Under the pieces are notes generated by a model. That model saw only the letters and a list, made by a program, of their open reading frames with translations. It searched no databases and had not been told where the DNA came from. A stretch of DNA of 64,000 nt from assembly GCF_000378245.1 (NCBI RefSeq), contig NZ_KB899495.1, positions 277,113 through 341,112 on the forward strand. Reading direction: 5' to 3'. Every line of letters begins with the position of its first letter. Positions within the stretch are counted from its first letter, which is position 1. Made by a program: the position numbers and the translations under genes. The DNA is from Aromatoleum toluclasticum ATCC 700605 (lineage in GTDB: Bacteria; Pseudomonadota; Gammaproteobacteria; Burkholderiales; Rhodocyclaceae). Shown one piece after another: positions 49,611 to 57,457 of this stretch.

Positions 49611-50284
49611 GTGCTCACCGCCTCCGGCAGCAGACCGCCGGGAGACAGGCGCAGGATGCGGTCGGCACGCAAGGCGGCGGTCCGCGAGTGCGTGACGAGG
49701 ATGCCCATCGCCCCCGCGTCGCGAATGCACTCGAGCAGCAGGTCGAGCACGCCCGCCGCACGGCCGGGATCGAGGTTGCCGGTCGGTTCGTCGGCCAGCA
49801 CCAGCGACGGCCGATGCACGAGGGCGCGGGCAATCGCCACGCGCTGCAGCTCGCCGCCGGAAAGTTCGCGCGGCCAGTCCCCGGCACGGTCGAGGAGCCC
49901 GACCCGCTCCAGCATCGCCCGTGCGCACCGGTCTGCCCGAGCGTCATCGGCGTCGAGCAGCCACAGCGGCAGGGCGACGTTCTGCGCCACATCGAGGTGC
50001 GGGAGGATGTGGAAGGCCTGGAACACGAAGCCGAAGCGGTGCCGGCGCAATCCGGCCAGCGCCTCGTCGCCGAGGCCGACGAGCTCGGTTCCGTCGAGAC
50101 GGATGCTCCCGCCGTCGACCGACTCCAGCCCGGCCATGCAGTTCAGCAAGGTCGACTTGCCGACCCCGGACTCGCCCATGATTGCGACACACTCGCCTCG
50201 TTGCACGCGCAGCGACAGCCCGGCGAACAGCACACTTGTGCCAGCGCTCCCGAACCCCTTCTTCAAGTCGTCGATCTCGAACAT
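49607..50284 (-). CDS. LolD/MacB-like ABC transporter ATP-binding protein
   Basis: The 225-residue ATPase starts MFEIDDLKKGFGSAG. Walker A is GESGVGKST near 42, the signature LSGGELQR near 140, Walker B LVLADEPTG near 165 and the H-loop VTHS near 200. It belongs to the LolD/FtsE/MacB group that powers FtsX-type permeases. Its stop overlaps the start of the permease, which is followed by the AttH-like protein with another overlap, so the three form one translationally coupled unit. Confidence 0.9.
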   Translation of the reverse strand: MFEIDDLKKGFGSAGTSVLFAGLSLRVQRGECVAIMGESGVGKSTLLNCMAGLESVDGGSIRLDGTELVGLGDEALAGLRRHRFGFVFQAFHILPHLDVAQNVALPLWLLDADDARADRCARAMLERVGLLDRAGDWPRELSGGELQRVAIARALVHRPSLVLADEPTGNLDPGRAAGVLDLLLECIRDAGAMGILVTHSRTAALRADRILRLSPGGLLPEAVST

Positions 50285-50614
50285 TCCGAACGCCCCCTGT
50301 CCGGTCCCTCTTTCCCGAAGCATCCTGCGCACGACATCCGCGGCTGCCGGAATGACGTGCCGACGCGAAACAAATCCATGCCGCTTATGATGGGCACATT
50401 CGGGATTGACTCGACCGGGCATAAATGGAAAGCTGCGCTATTCGAATAGCACAGTGTATCCGGCGCGCATGAGGCGGATGAAAATCACCCGGGCCGGAAG
50501 CCCCTCCGTGCGCATCCTCGGTAACGAGGACGCGCACACTGGTCCGAAGCAAACCTGCTTGCAAGCATACGCTGCCCTGTTCCCCCGCGACGGTTGTCGC
50601 ATGCCACGGATGAC
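50285..50614. other. divergent intergenic region with a perfect palindrome
   Basis: This 330-bp gap separates the ABC operon (minus) from the binding-protein/GGDEF pair (plus). It holds the perfect 14-base palindrome GCTATTCGAATAGC (50437-50450), extending with one wobble pair to TGCGCTATTCGAATAGCACA. This could be an operator for either side. TTGACT at 50406 may be a -35, but no -10 at good spacing follows. Nothing coding was recognised. Confidence 0.4.
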
Positions 50615-51538
50615 ATGCTGAACCGCTTGGTGCGACTCGTCCTTGCCCTGTCGGTGCTGGCTCTGCCGGCCCCGTCGGCGTTCGCCCTCGAGGCGGCGGT
50701 GGTCCTGTCGAAGCGGAGCGATGCGCAGACGGCATTCGCAGCCGCGCTGGGCCGCGAAGTCTCGTCGTCGGCCTCTGTCCGCCTGAACGATTCCGGCAGC
50801 ACCGGCGACGCGATCAACGAGGCGGCACTCAAGCGCGCCGACGTCGTGATCGCGGTGGGTGCGGAAGCGGCCGACGCGGCCGCCGAACGCAGCACGGCGC
50901 CGATTCTGGTGGCACTGATCTCGACGCCCAACCTGCGGGCGCTGCAGCAGCGCCATCCGCGTGCGAAGCTCGGCGGTTTCGTGCTCGACCAGCCCCTTGG
51001 CAGGCACATGCGCCTGATCCGCGCGACCAATCCGAAGACGACGCGCGTGGGCGTGCTGCTCGGCCCCCAGTCTGCCCCGATGCGCAGCGCACTCGCCGAA
51101 GCCGGCGCCCGCCATGGGCTGACGATGAACTTCGAGACCATCGAGGACACCGACGGCCTGCTGCCCGCGCTCGAACGCCTGCTCGAGGGGTCCGACGCGA
51201 TTCTCGCGGTGCCCGACCCCGTCGCCTACAGCCCCGGCACGGCACGCCCTATCCTGCTCACCACGTACCGATACCGCAAACCGCTGTTCGGCTATTCGCA
51301 GGCCTACGTGACGGCCGGCGCGATCGCCTCGGTCTACACCGCGCCGGAGGATGCCGCTCATCAGGTAGGCGAATGGCTCATCGCGCAGCAAGGTGCAGCA
51401 CACGTCGAGTTGCCGGTGGCCGATGCTCCCCGGTATTTCAGTGTCGGCGTCAATCGCCATGTCGCGCGTTCGCTGTTGTACCCGGTTCCGGACGAGTCCG
51501 CCCTCGTCGAGGCGATCGAAAAGAGGAGGCCGCATTGA
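50615..51538 (+). CDS. periplasmic ABC-type substrate-binding protein paired with a GGDEF protein
   Basis: The 307-residue protein begins MLNRLVRLVLALSVLALPAPSAFA, a clear signal peptide. The rest has the pattern of the COG2984-type binding proteins (ALKRADVVIAVGAEAADAAAE, ILVALISTPNLRALQQRHP, TTRVGVLLGPQSAPMRSALAEAGARHGLTMNFE). There are no ABC permease or ATPase genes beside it; its stop overlaps the TTG start of a membrane diguanylate cyclase. That suggests it presents a ligand to the periplasmic domain of that cyclase instead of feeding a transporter. The ligand is unknown. Confidence 0.75.
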   Translation: MLNRLVRLVLALSVLALPAPSAFALEAAVVLSKRSDAQTAFAAALGREVSSSASVRLNDSGSTGDAINEAALKRADVVIAVGAEAADAAAERSTAPILVALISTPNLRALQQRHPRAKLGGFVLDQPLGRHMRLIRATNPKTTRVGVLLGPQSAPMRSALAEAGARHGLTMNFETIEDTDGLLPALERLLEGSDAILAVPDPVAYSPGTARPILLTTYRYRKPLFGYSQAYVTAGAIASVYTAPEDAAHQVGEWLIAQQGAAHVELPVADAPRYFSVGVNRHVARSLLYPVPDESALVEAIEKRRPH

Positions 51539-52899
51539 AGCCGAGCCCCCTTTCCCTGCACAACCGGCTGCTGCTGGTGGCGCTGCTGCCCGCGGCGCTG
51601 CTCGCGACGCTGGTGACCGCGCTGGTGCTGTATCGCAGCGCACAGACGCTGGACCGGACCCTGCACCAGCACGGCAACGCGATCGTCAGCTTCCTCGCGC
51701 CCGCCGCCGAATACGGCGTCATTGCCGGCAATCGTGCCACCCTCCAGTCGCTGCTGCAGGCGGCGACGGCGCAGCGCGAAGTGAGCGCCGCCGCCGTGTA
51801 TGACGATCGGGGCGCCCTGCTCGCCAGCAACGGACGCATCCGCGTGCTGGAGCCCGAGGTGCTGCGCAGCGTCAAGGATGGCGCGATTCCGCACGCGGCC
51901 CCGGACACCCTCGCGGTGATCGCGCCGATCAAGCCGGGCGGCATAGCCGTCGACGACGAGTTTCTCGACGGCTGGCAGGCTGGCGCCACCGAGCATGGGA
52001 CGCGGACGATAGGCTGGGTTCACGTGGAGCTCGACACCCGGCCGTCTTCGCGGGAGAAGTCGCTGATCATCTGGACCTCCTTTGGAATCCTCGTCGCCGG
52101 CCTGTTGCTCACCGCGGTGATCGCCGTCAGGCTGGCGCGCTCGGTTTCGCAACCCGTGGCACGCCTGGTGCGGGGTGTCGGGAAGATGGCGGGCGGCGCG
52201 CTCGACGTCGCGATTCCCGAAGAGGCCACCAGCCACGAACTGTCAGCACTGGAGCGCGGCTTCAACACGATGGCGCGGGCGATCTCCGAAAACCATCGCA
52301 CCCTGCAGTCGCGCATCGACGACGCCACGGCGCTGCTCGCGTACCAGGCGCAGCACGATCCGCTGACCGGCCTGCCGAACCGCCGCGTGTTCGAACAAAA
52401 GCTCGACGAATGCGTCGTGGCCTCCCGTCGGGCGGGCGATCAGGGGGCGCTATGCTTCATCGACCTCGACCGCTTCAAGATCGTGAACGACACCTGCGGC
52501 CATGCTGCCGGCGACGATCTGCTGATGCGCATCGCACTCCTGATCCAGCAGCGCGTGCGCGAGCAGGACATCATCTGCCGCATCGGCGGCGACGAGTTCG
52601 CGTTGATCCTGCGCGGCTGCAGCCCGTCCGATGCGATCAACATCGCCGACGAGCTGCGCGAGAGCATCTGCTCGTTCGACTTCGAGTGGCTGGGACACAA
52701 CTTCTCGGTCGGCGCCAGCATCGGGATGGCCCATATCGACGGCACCTGTACCGATCCGTCGGAGATCCTGATCGCGGCCGACGCAGCGTGCTACGAGGCC
52801 AAACGCATCGGCCGCAATCGCGTCGTGCGGTATCCGCTCAAAGCGGGGAGCCAGGACTCACCCGCGCTTGAAGGGCCGGACAACGCGCAGACCGTCTGA
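51535..52899 (+). CDS. membrane diguanylate cyclase, CHASE8-like-HAMP-GGDEF
   Basis: The 454-residue protein starts at TTG (LKPSPLSLHNRLLLVALLP), chosen because AGAGGAGG lies six bases upstream and the codon overlaps the TGA of the binding-protein gene. A first helix (about 11-34), a periplasmic sensor region of about 135 residues, a second helix (about 175-198), a HAMP domain (about 198-250) and a GGDEF domain (about 280-440) follow. The active site RIGGDEF is intact, and REQD upstream gives the I-site. The layout is like YfiN/TpbB, which is also controlled by a periplasmic partner encoded next to it. It should produce cyclic-di-GMP in response to the bound or unbound partner protein. Confidence 0.85.
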   Translation: MKPSPLSLHNRLLLVALLPAALLATLVTALVLYRSAQTLDRTLHQHGNAIVSFLAPAAEYGVIAGNRATLQSLLQAATAQREVSAAAVYDDRGALLASNGRIRVLEPEVLRSVKDGAIPHAAPDTLAVIAPIKPGGIAVDDEFLDGWQAGATEHGTRTIGWVHVELDTRPSSREKSLIIWTSFGILVAGLLLTAVIAVRLARSVSQPVARLVRGVGKMAGGALDVAIPEEATSHELSALERGFNTMARAISENHRTLQSRIDDATALLAYQAQHDPLTGLPNRRVFEQKLDECVVASRRAGDQGALCFIDLDRFKIVNDTCGHAAGDDLLMRIALLIQQRVREQDIICRIGGDEFALILRGCSPSDAINIADELRESICSFDFEWLGHNFSVGASIGMAHIDGTCTDPSEILIAADAACYEAKRIGRNRVVRYPLKAGSQDSPALEGPDNAQTV

Positions 52900-52924
52900 C
52901 TCCTCCCGGGGCGGGCGACGCCCC

Positions 52925-53000
52925 TGTGGGAGCGGCTTCAGCCGCGAATGAGCGGTTCACTCCGCGGCACGGCTGCTTCGCGGCTGAAGCCGCTCCCACA
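52925..53000. repeat. REP doublet (REPIN-like) palindrome
   Basis: Two 24-base REP sequences in opposite orientation (52925-52948 and 52977-53000) are perfectly complementary and enclose 28 bases. Each has the motif TGTGGGAGCGGCTTCAGCCG. The same REP family occurs in pseudomonads and other GC-rich proteobacteria and is mobilised by RAYT transposases. The whole unit could fold into one long hairpin, here in the 200-bp gap between the GGDEF gene and hpnC. Confidence 0.85.
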
Positions 53001-53101
53001 TAACAGCTCTCACGCGAAGCCCCGCACCTGGTTCCTGCGATTGCCCTGGCGTGCCGTGCGGCGGCGGACGCGGCTTCGCGTATACTCGCGACGCCCCGAT
53101 C

Positions 53102-53935
53102 ATGCCCGTCGACCACTACGAAAACTTTCCTGTCGCGTCGCTCCTGCTTCCGGCCCGCCTGCGCGAGCCCGTGGAGGCGATCTACGCGTTCGCGCGCAGC
53201 GCCGACGACGTCGCCGACGAGGGCGACATGGCGCCCGTTGCGCGATTGGCACGGCTCAACGACTACCGCATCGAACTGAATGCGATCGGCGCCGGCCAGC
53301 CGCCGCGGGATGCCTCGCTCGTACCGATCTTCACCCGCCTCGCGGCGAACGTCCGTGCCTACGAGCTGCCGCTGCAGTACTTCCGCGACCTGCTCGACGC
53401 CTTCAGCCAGGACGTCGGCAAGACGCGCTATGCCGACTTCGCCGAACTGCTCGACTACTGCCGCCGCTCGGCGAACCCCGTCGGGCGGCTGCTGCTGCAC
53501 CTCTATGACGCTGCGACCCCGGACAACCTGCGCCGCTCCGACCTGATCTGCACCAGCCTGCAGCTCATCAATTTCTGGCAGGACGTCGCGATCGACTGGC
53601 GCAAGCAGCGCATCTACCTGCCGCAGGCCGACATGGCGCGCTTCGGCGTCGATGAAGCGCGCATCGATGGCCGCCGCTGCGACGATGCGTGGCGCGCCCT
53701 GATGGACTTCGAAGTGCAACGTGCGCGCGCGATGATGCTCGAAGGGGCGCCGCTCGCACGGCAACTGCCGGGACGCATCGGCTGGGAGCTGCGCCTGATG
53801 GTGCTGGGCGGCCTGCGCATCCTCGAACGCATCGAGAAGGTGGACTACGACGTGTTCCGCCGCCGACCCACCCTCACCCGCAGCGACTGGCCGCGCCTCG
53901 CCTGGCGGGCCGTGCATTACCCGAGAAACCGATGA
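53102..53935 (+). CDS. hpnC: hydroxysqualene synthase HpnC
   Basis: The 277-residue protein belongs to the trans-isoprenyl diphosphate (squalene/phytoene synthase) family. The first aspartate-rich motif is RSADDVADEGD near residue 37, and the second NFWQDVAIDWRKQRIYLP near residue 160. HpnC converts presqualene diphosphate to hydroxysqualene. It is followed by hpnD, whose ATG overlaps its TGA, and by hpnE; together the three make squalene from farnesyl diphosphate. The start MPVDHYENFPVASLLLP is the family's usual one. No squalene-hopene cyclase gene is in the window. Confidence 0.92.
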   Translation: MPVDHYENFPVASLLLPARLREPVEAIYAFARSADDVADEGDMAPVARLARLNDYRIELNAIGAGQPPRDASLVPIFTRLAANVRAYELPLQYFRDLLDAFSQDVGKTRYADFAELLDYCRRSANPVGRLLLHLYDAATPDNLRRSDLICTSLQLINFWQDVAIDWRKQRIYLPQADMARFGVDEARIDGRRCDDAWRALMDFEVQRARAMMLEGAPLARQLPGRIGWELRLMVLGGLRILERIEKVDYDVFRRRPTLTRSDWPRLAWRAVHYPRNR

Positions 53936-54765
53936 ATCCGCACGATTACTGTCACGACAAGGCTGCGAAAAGCGGCTCCAGCTTCTACTACAGCTTCATG
54001 TTCCTGCCGCCGGAGCGCCGCCGGGCCATCACGGCCCTGTATGCGTTCTGCCGCGAGGTGGATGACGTCGTCGACGAATGCCACGAGGTGCAGGTCGCGC
54101 AGACCAAGCTCGACTGGTGGCGCAAGGAGCTTGCGCAGGCGTATGCCGGCTCCCCCAGTCATCCGGTCGGCTTCGCGCTGAAGGACGTCGCCGCGCGCTT
54201 CAACCTGCCGCGCGAACAGCTGCTCGAGATCATCGACGGCATGGAGATGGACCTCACGCAGAGCCGTTATCTCGACTTCAAGGGTCTGCAGCTCTACTGC
54301 TACCGCGTCGCCAGCGTCGTCGGCCTGCTCGCCGCCGAGATCTTCGGCTACCGCGAGCGCCAGACGCTGAAATACGCGCACGACCTCGGCATGGCCTTCC
54401 AGCTCACCAACATCATCCGCGATGTCGGCGAGGACGCGCGCCGCGGCCGCATCTACCTGCCGATCGAGGACCTGCAGCGCTTCAAGGTCCCGGCGAGCCA
54501 GATCATGGAGGGGCGCCACGACGACAACTTCCGTGCGCTGATGGCCTACCAAGCCGAGCGCGCCGAGAAGTTCTACGACCAGGCGCTGGCCCAGCTCCCC
54601 GCGGCCGACCGCAAGAGCCAGCGCCCCGGCCTGGTGATGGCGGCGATCTACCGCACCCTGCTGCGCGAGATCGCCAGCGACGGCTTCCTCGTGCTCGACC
54701 GCCGCACCTCGCTGACGCCGGTGCGCAAGCTGTGGATCGCCGGCAAGACCTGGGTGCGCGCATGA
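53932..54765 (+). CDS. hpnD: presqualene diphosphate synthase HpnD
   Basis: The 277-residue protein starts MNPHDYCHDKAAKSGSSFYY, with the conserved SSFYYSF segment. The metal-binding motifs are REVDDVVDE near residue 42 and NIIRDVGEDARRGRIYLP near 155. It condenses two farnesyl diphosphates to presqualene diphosphate. Its ATG overlaps the hpnC stop (ATGA), so translation is coupled. hpnE starts 19 bp later. Confidence 0.93.
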   Translation: MNPHDYCHDKAAKSGSSFYYSFMFLPPERRRAITALYAFCREVDDVVDECHEVQVAQTKLDWWRKELAQAYAGSPSHPVGFALKDVAARFNLPREQLLEIIDGMEMDLTQSRYLDFKGLQLYCYRVASVVGLLAAEIFGYRERQTLKYAHDLGMAFQLTNIIRDVGEDARRGRIYLPIEDLQRFKVPASQIMEGRHDDNFRALMAYQAERAEKFYDQALAQLPAADRKSQRPGLVMAAIYRTLLREIASDGFLVLDRRTSLTPVRKLWIAGKTWVRA

Positions 54766-54784
54766 CGACGCGGCGGGCGCGGCG

Positions 54785-56095
54785 ATGAGTCATCCGGTCG
54801 CGGTCATCGGCGCCGGCTATGCCGGCCTGGCGTGCGCGGTCGAACTCGCCCGGCGCGGCGTGCAGGTGACCGTGTTCGAGCGCTCGCACACGCTCGGCGG
54901 ACGGGCGCGCGTGGTCGCGAAGGACGGCAGGCGTATCGATAACGGGCAGCACATCCTGCTCGGCGCCTACGGCGAACTGCTGCGCCTGCTGCGCATGACC
55001 GGAGGCTCGCCCAAGGAGCTCGCGCACCTGCCGCTCACCCTGCACACACCGGGGCAGCTGCACCTGCAGGCCGCCCGCCTGCCCGCCCCGCTGCACTTGG
55101 CGCTCGGCCTGCTGAGCGCCAAGGGCCTGAGCTGGGCCGACCGGCTTGCGATGCTGCGCCTGATGCGCGTGCTGAAAAAACGGCGCTTCCGCGTCGACTC
55201 CGGGCAGAGCGTGGCCGCGCTGCTGCACGAGCTGCGTCAGCCGCAAGGCCTCGTCCGGCTGGTGTGGGAACCGCTGTGCGTCGCCGCGCTGAACACGCCG
55301 CTCGCCGAAGCCTCGGCACAGGTATTTGCGAACGTGCTGCGCGACAGCCTCGGCGCGGGCGCGGCTGCGAGCGAGTTGCTGATCCCGCGCGTCGACCTGT
55401 CAGAACTGTTCCCCGTCCCGGCAGCGCGCTACCTCGCCGTGCGGCGCGGCAAGCTGCGCACCGGTACGCCGGTCGAAGCGATCCATCAGGAGCACGGCGG
55501 ATTCCGGCTCGAAGGCGACCCTTCGCCCCGGCAGATCTATGCGCAGGTGGTGCTCGCGACGGCGCCCCACCACGCCACTGCCCTGCTGAATTCCGTCGGC
55601 CACTGCGAGCGGCTCTCGGCGATGATCGCCGCACTGCCGAGCGAGCCGATCACGACCGTCTACCTCGCGCTCGGGCCGACGGTGCGACTGCCCTACGCGA
55701 TGATCGGCCTCGCGCGCGGCCCGGCCCAGTGGGCCTTCGACCGCGGCCAGCTCGGCGGACCGCAGGGCCTCGTCGCCTGCGTCATCAGCGCGCACGGACC
55801 GCATGACGCGCTGTCGCGCGAAGACCTGCTGCTCGCCGTGCATGCGCAGCTCGAGCAGGAACTCGACCAGCGCCTGCCGCCGCTCGAGTGGTCGCAGGTG
55901 ATCACCGAAAGGCGCGCGACCTTCGCCTGCCGTCCGGGCGTCTCACGGCCCGGCGCGCAGACGCCCGTGCCGGGGCTGTGGCTCGCCGGCGACTACCTCG
56001 ATTCGGATTACCCGGCGACGCTGGAGTCGGCCGTGCGCTCGGGAATCAACGCCGCGTCGCGCGTGCTGCGCCGCATTGCCGCGACGGCGGCCTGA
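54785..56095 (+). CDS. hpnE: hydroxysqualene dehydroxylase HpnE
   Basis: The 436-residue flavoprotein has an N-terminal dinucleotide-binding motif VIGAGYAGLACAVELARRG and the amine-oxidase-family GGRARV (HTLGGRARVVAKDGRRIDNGQH, residues about 36-57). A C-terminal GLWLAGDYLDSDYPATLESAVRSG completes the FAD site. HpnE reduces hydroxysqualene to squalene. It is the last gene of hpnCDE and ends 10 bp before the convergent ABC ATPase gene, so no room remains for a distal hpn gene. Confidence 0.92.
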   Translation: MSHPVAVIGAGYAGLACAVELARRGVQVTVFERSHTLGGRARVVAKDGRRIDNGQHILLGAYGELLRLLRMTGGSPKELAHLPLTLHTPGQLHLQAARLPAPLHLALGLLSAKGLSWADRLAMLRLMRVLKKRRFRVDSGQSVAALLHELRQPQGLVRLVWEPLCVAALNTPLAEASAQVFANVLRDSLGAGAAASELLIPRVDLSELFPVPAARYLAVRRGKLRTGTPVEAIHQEHGGFRLEGDPSPRQIYAQVVLATAPHHATALLNSVGHCERLSAMIAALPSEPITTVYLALGPTVRLPYAMIGLARGPAQWAFDRGQLGGPQGLVACVISAHGPHDALSREDLLLAVHAQLEQELDQRLPPLEWSQVITERRATFACRPGVSRPGAQTPVPGLWLAGDYLDSDYPATLESAVRSGINAASRVLRRIAATAA

Positions 56096-56105
56096 ACCCG
56101 CAGCT

Positions 56106-56786
56106 TCAGGCGGGCCGCAGCGCCGGTTCGGTAAGGCGTCCCGCCTGCATGTGCAGGACGCGGTTGCAGCGTGCAGCGAGGGACTCGTCGTGCGTCACGA
56201 GAATCAGCGTCGTGCCGGATTCCCGGTTCAGCGCGAACATCAGCTCGATCACCGCTTCGCCGGTCTCCGCGTCGAGATTGCCGGTGGGCTCGTCGGCGAG
56301 GAGCAGGCGCGGATCGGGGGCAAAGGCGCGCGCCAGCGCGACGCGCTGCTGTTCGCCGCCGGAGAGATGCTTGGGATAATGGCGCAGGCGGCTGCCGAGC
56401 CCCACGCGCTCGAGCCACTTCCGTGCCGTGGCCGCCGCATCGCGGGCGCCGGCGAGTTCCAGCGGCAGCATGACGTTCTCGAGCGCGGTCAGCGCCGGCA
56501 GCAACTGGAAGGCCTGGAATACGAAACCGATCGACTCGCCGCGCAGGGCCGCGCGATCGTCCTCGCCGAGCGCGAACAGGTCGCGGCCGAGAATCCGCAC
56601 GTCGCCGCTGCTCGGAACATCCAGCCCGGCGAGCAATCCGAGCAGCGTGGATTTGCCCGAGCCCGAAGCACCGACGATCGCGACGGACTCGCCGGTCGCG
56701 ACGCTGAACGTGACATCCTGCAGAATCCGGAGCGCGCCCTGGCCATCGGCCAGCTCGACGCTCTTGGAAAGAGCCGAAACCTGCAT
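56106..56786 (-). CDS. LolD/YbbA-like ABC transporter ATP-binding protein
   Basis: The 226-residue ATPase begins MQVSALSKSVELADGQGAL. Walker A is GASGSGKST near 44, signature LSGGEQQR near 146, Walker B LLLADEPTGNLD near 166, and VTHD is the H-loop. It matches the YbbA type, whose gene is regularly divergent from tesA, as it is here (20 bp between starts). In other bacteria a YbbP-type permease gene follows; here the next gene is convergent hpnE, so the permease is elsewhere or missing. An earlier start codon would overlap the tesA leader. Confidence 0.9.
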   Translation of the reverse strand: MQVSALSKSVELADGQGALRILQDVTFSVATGESVAIVGASGSGKSTLLGLLAGLDVPSSGDVRILGRDLFALGEDDRAALRGESIGFVFQAFQLLPALTALENVMLPLELAGARDAAATARKWLERVGLGSRLRHYPKHLSGGEQQRVALARAFAPDPRLLLADEPTGNLDAETGEAVIELMFALNRESGTTLILVTHDESLAARCNRVLHMQAGRLTEPALRPA

Positions 56787-56805
56787 CACCGGAACGGAGA
56801 ACTCA

Positions 56806-57417
56806 ATGCCGCTGCGATCCATCGTGACCTTCTTGTTTGCGATCCTGTTGTCGGGCGCCGCGCAGGCGGCAACGATACTGGTGTGGGGCGACAGCCTGTC
56901 CGCCGGCTACGGCCTGCGGCCGAAGGAAGACTGGCCCACCTTGCTGCAGACGCGTCTTGCACGCGAAGGGTTCCGCCATACCGTGATCAATGCCTCCGTC
57001 AGCGGCGAAACCACGGCCGGAGGGCGCTCGCGCCTGACTGCAGCGCTCGACCGGCACAAACCGGATTTCCTGATCCTCGAACTCGGCGCCAACGACGGCC
57101 TGCGCGGCCTGCAACCCGCGCTGATGGGCGAAAACCTCAGCGCCATGATCCAGGCCGCACGCGGCAAGGGCGCGAAGATCCTGCTTGTCGGGATGCAGCT
57201 GCCGCCCAACTACGGCCCCGCATACACGCGGCGTTTCCACGAGACCTTCGTCGAGGTCGCACGAAGCGAGAAGGTGCCCCTCGTCCCCTTCCTGCTCGAC
57301 GGCTTTGCCGACAAGCCGGAATTGTTCCAGCCCGACGGCATCCATCCGACCGCCGAGGCCCAGCCCTTGATCGTCGAAACGGTATGGAAGGGGCTGAGGG
57401 CGCTGCTCAAAGGCTGA
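56806..57417 (+). CDS. tesA: arylesterase / multifunctional acyl-CoA thioesterase I (GDSL hydrolase)
   Basis: The 203-residue protein starts MPLRSIVTFLFAILLSGAAQ, with a signal peptide cleaved after AQAA or thereabouts. The SGNH-hydrolase blocks are present: block I WGDSLSAGYGL (catalytic Ser), block II with Gly in NASVSGETTAGG, block III LELGANDGLRG and block V DGIHPTAEAQ (catalytic Asp and His). It hydrolyses acyl esters and thioesters in the periplasm. GGAGA lies five bases before the ATG. It is divergent from the YbbA-like ATPase, a widely conserved pairing. Confidence 0.92.
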   Translation: MPLRSIVTFLFAILLSGAAQAATILVWGDSLSAGYGLRPKEDWPTLLQTRLAREGFRHTVINASVSGETTAGGRSRLTAALDRHKPDFLILELGANDGLRGLQPALMGENLSAMIQAARGKGAKILLVGMQLPPNYGPAYTRRFHETFVEVARSEKVPLVPFLLDGFADKPELFQPDGIHPTAEAQPLIVETVWKGLRALLKG

Positions 57418-57427
57418 GGCAGCCTGC

Positions 57428-57449
57428 CGGGCCGGAACAACCCGGCCCG
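57428..57449. terminator. GC-rich hairpin between tesA and selD
   Basis: CGGGCCGG and CCGGCCCG form a perfect eight-base stem with loop AACAAC between the convergent genes. The T-tract is poor on both strands, so its role as an intrinsic terminator is uncertain. Confidence 0.45.
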
Positions 57450-57457
57450 CATCCTTC

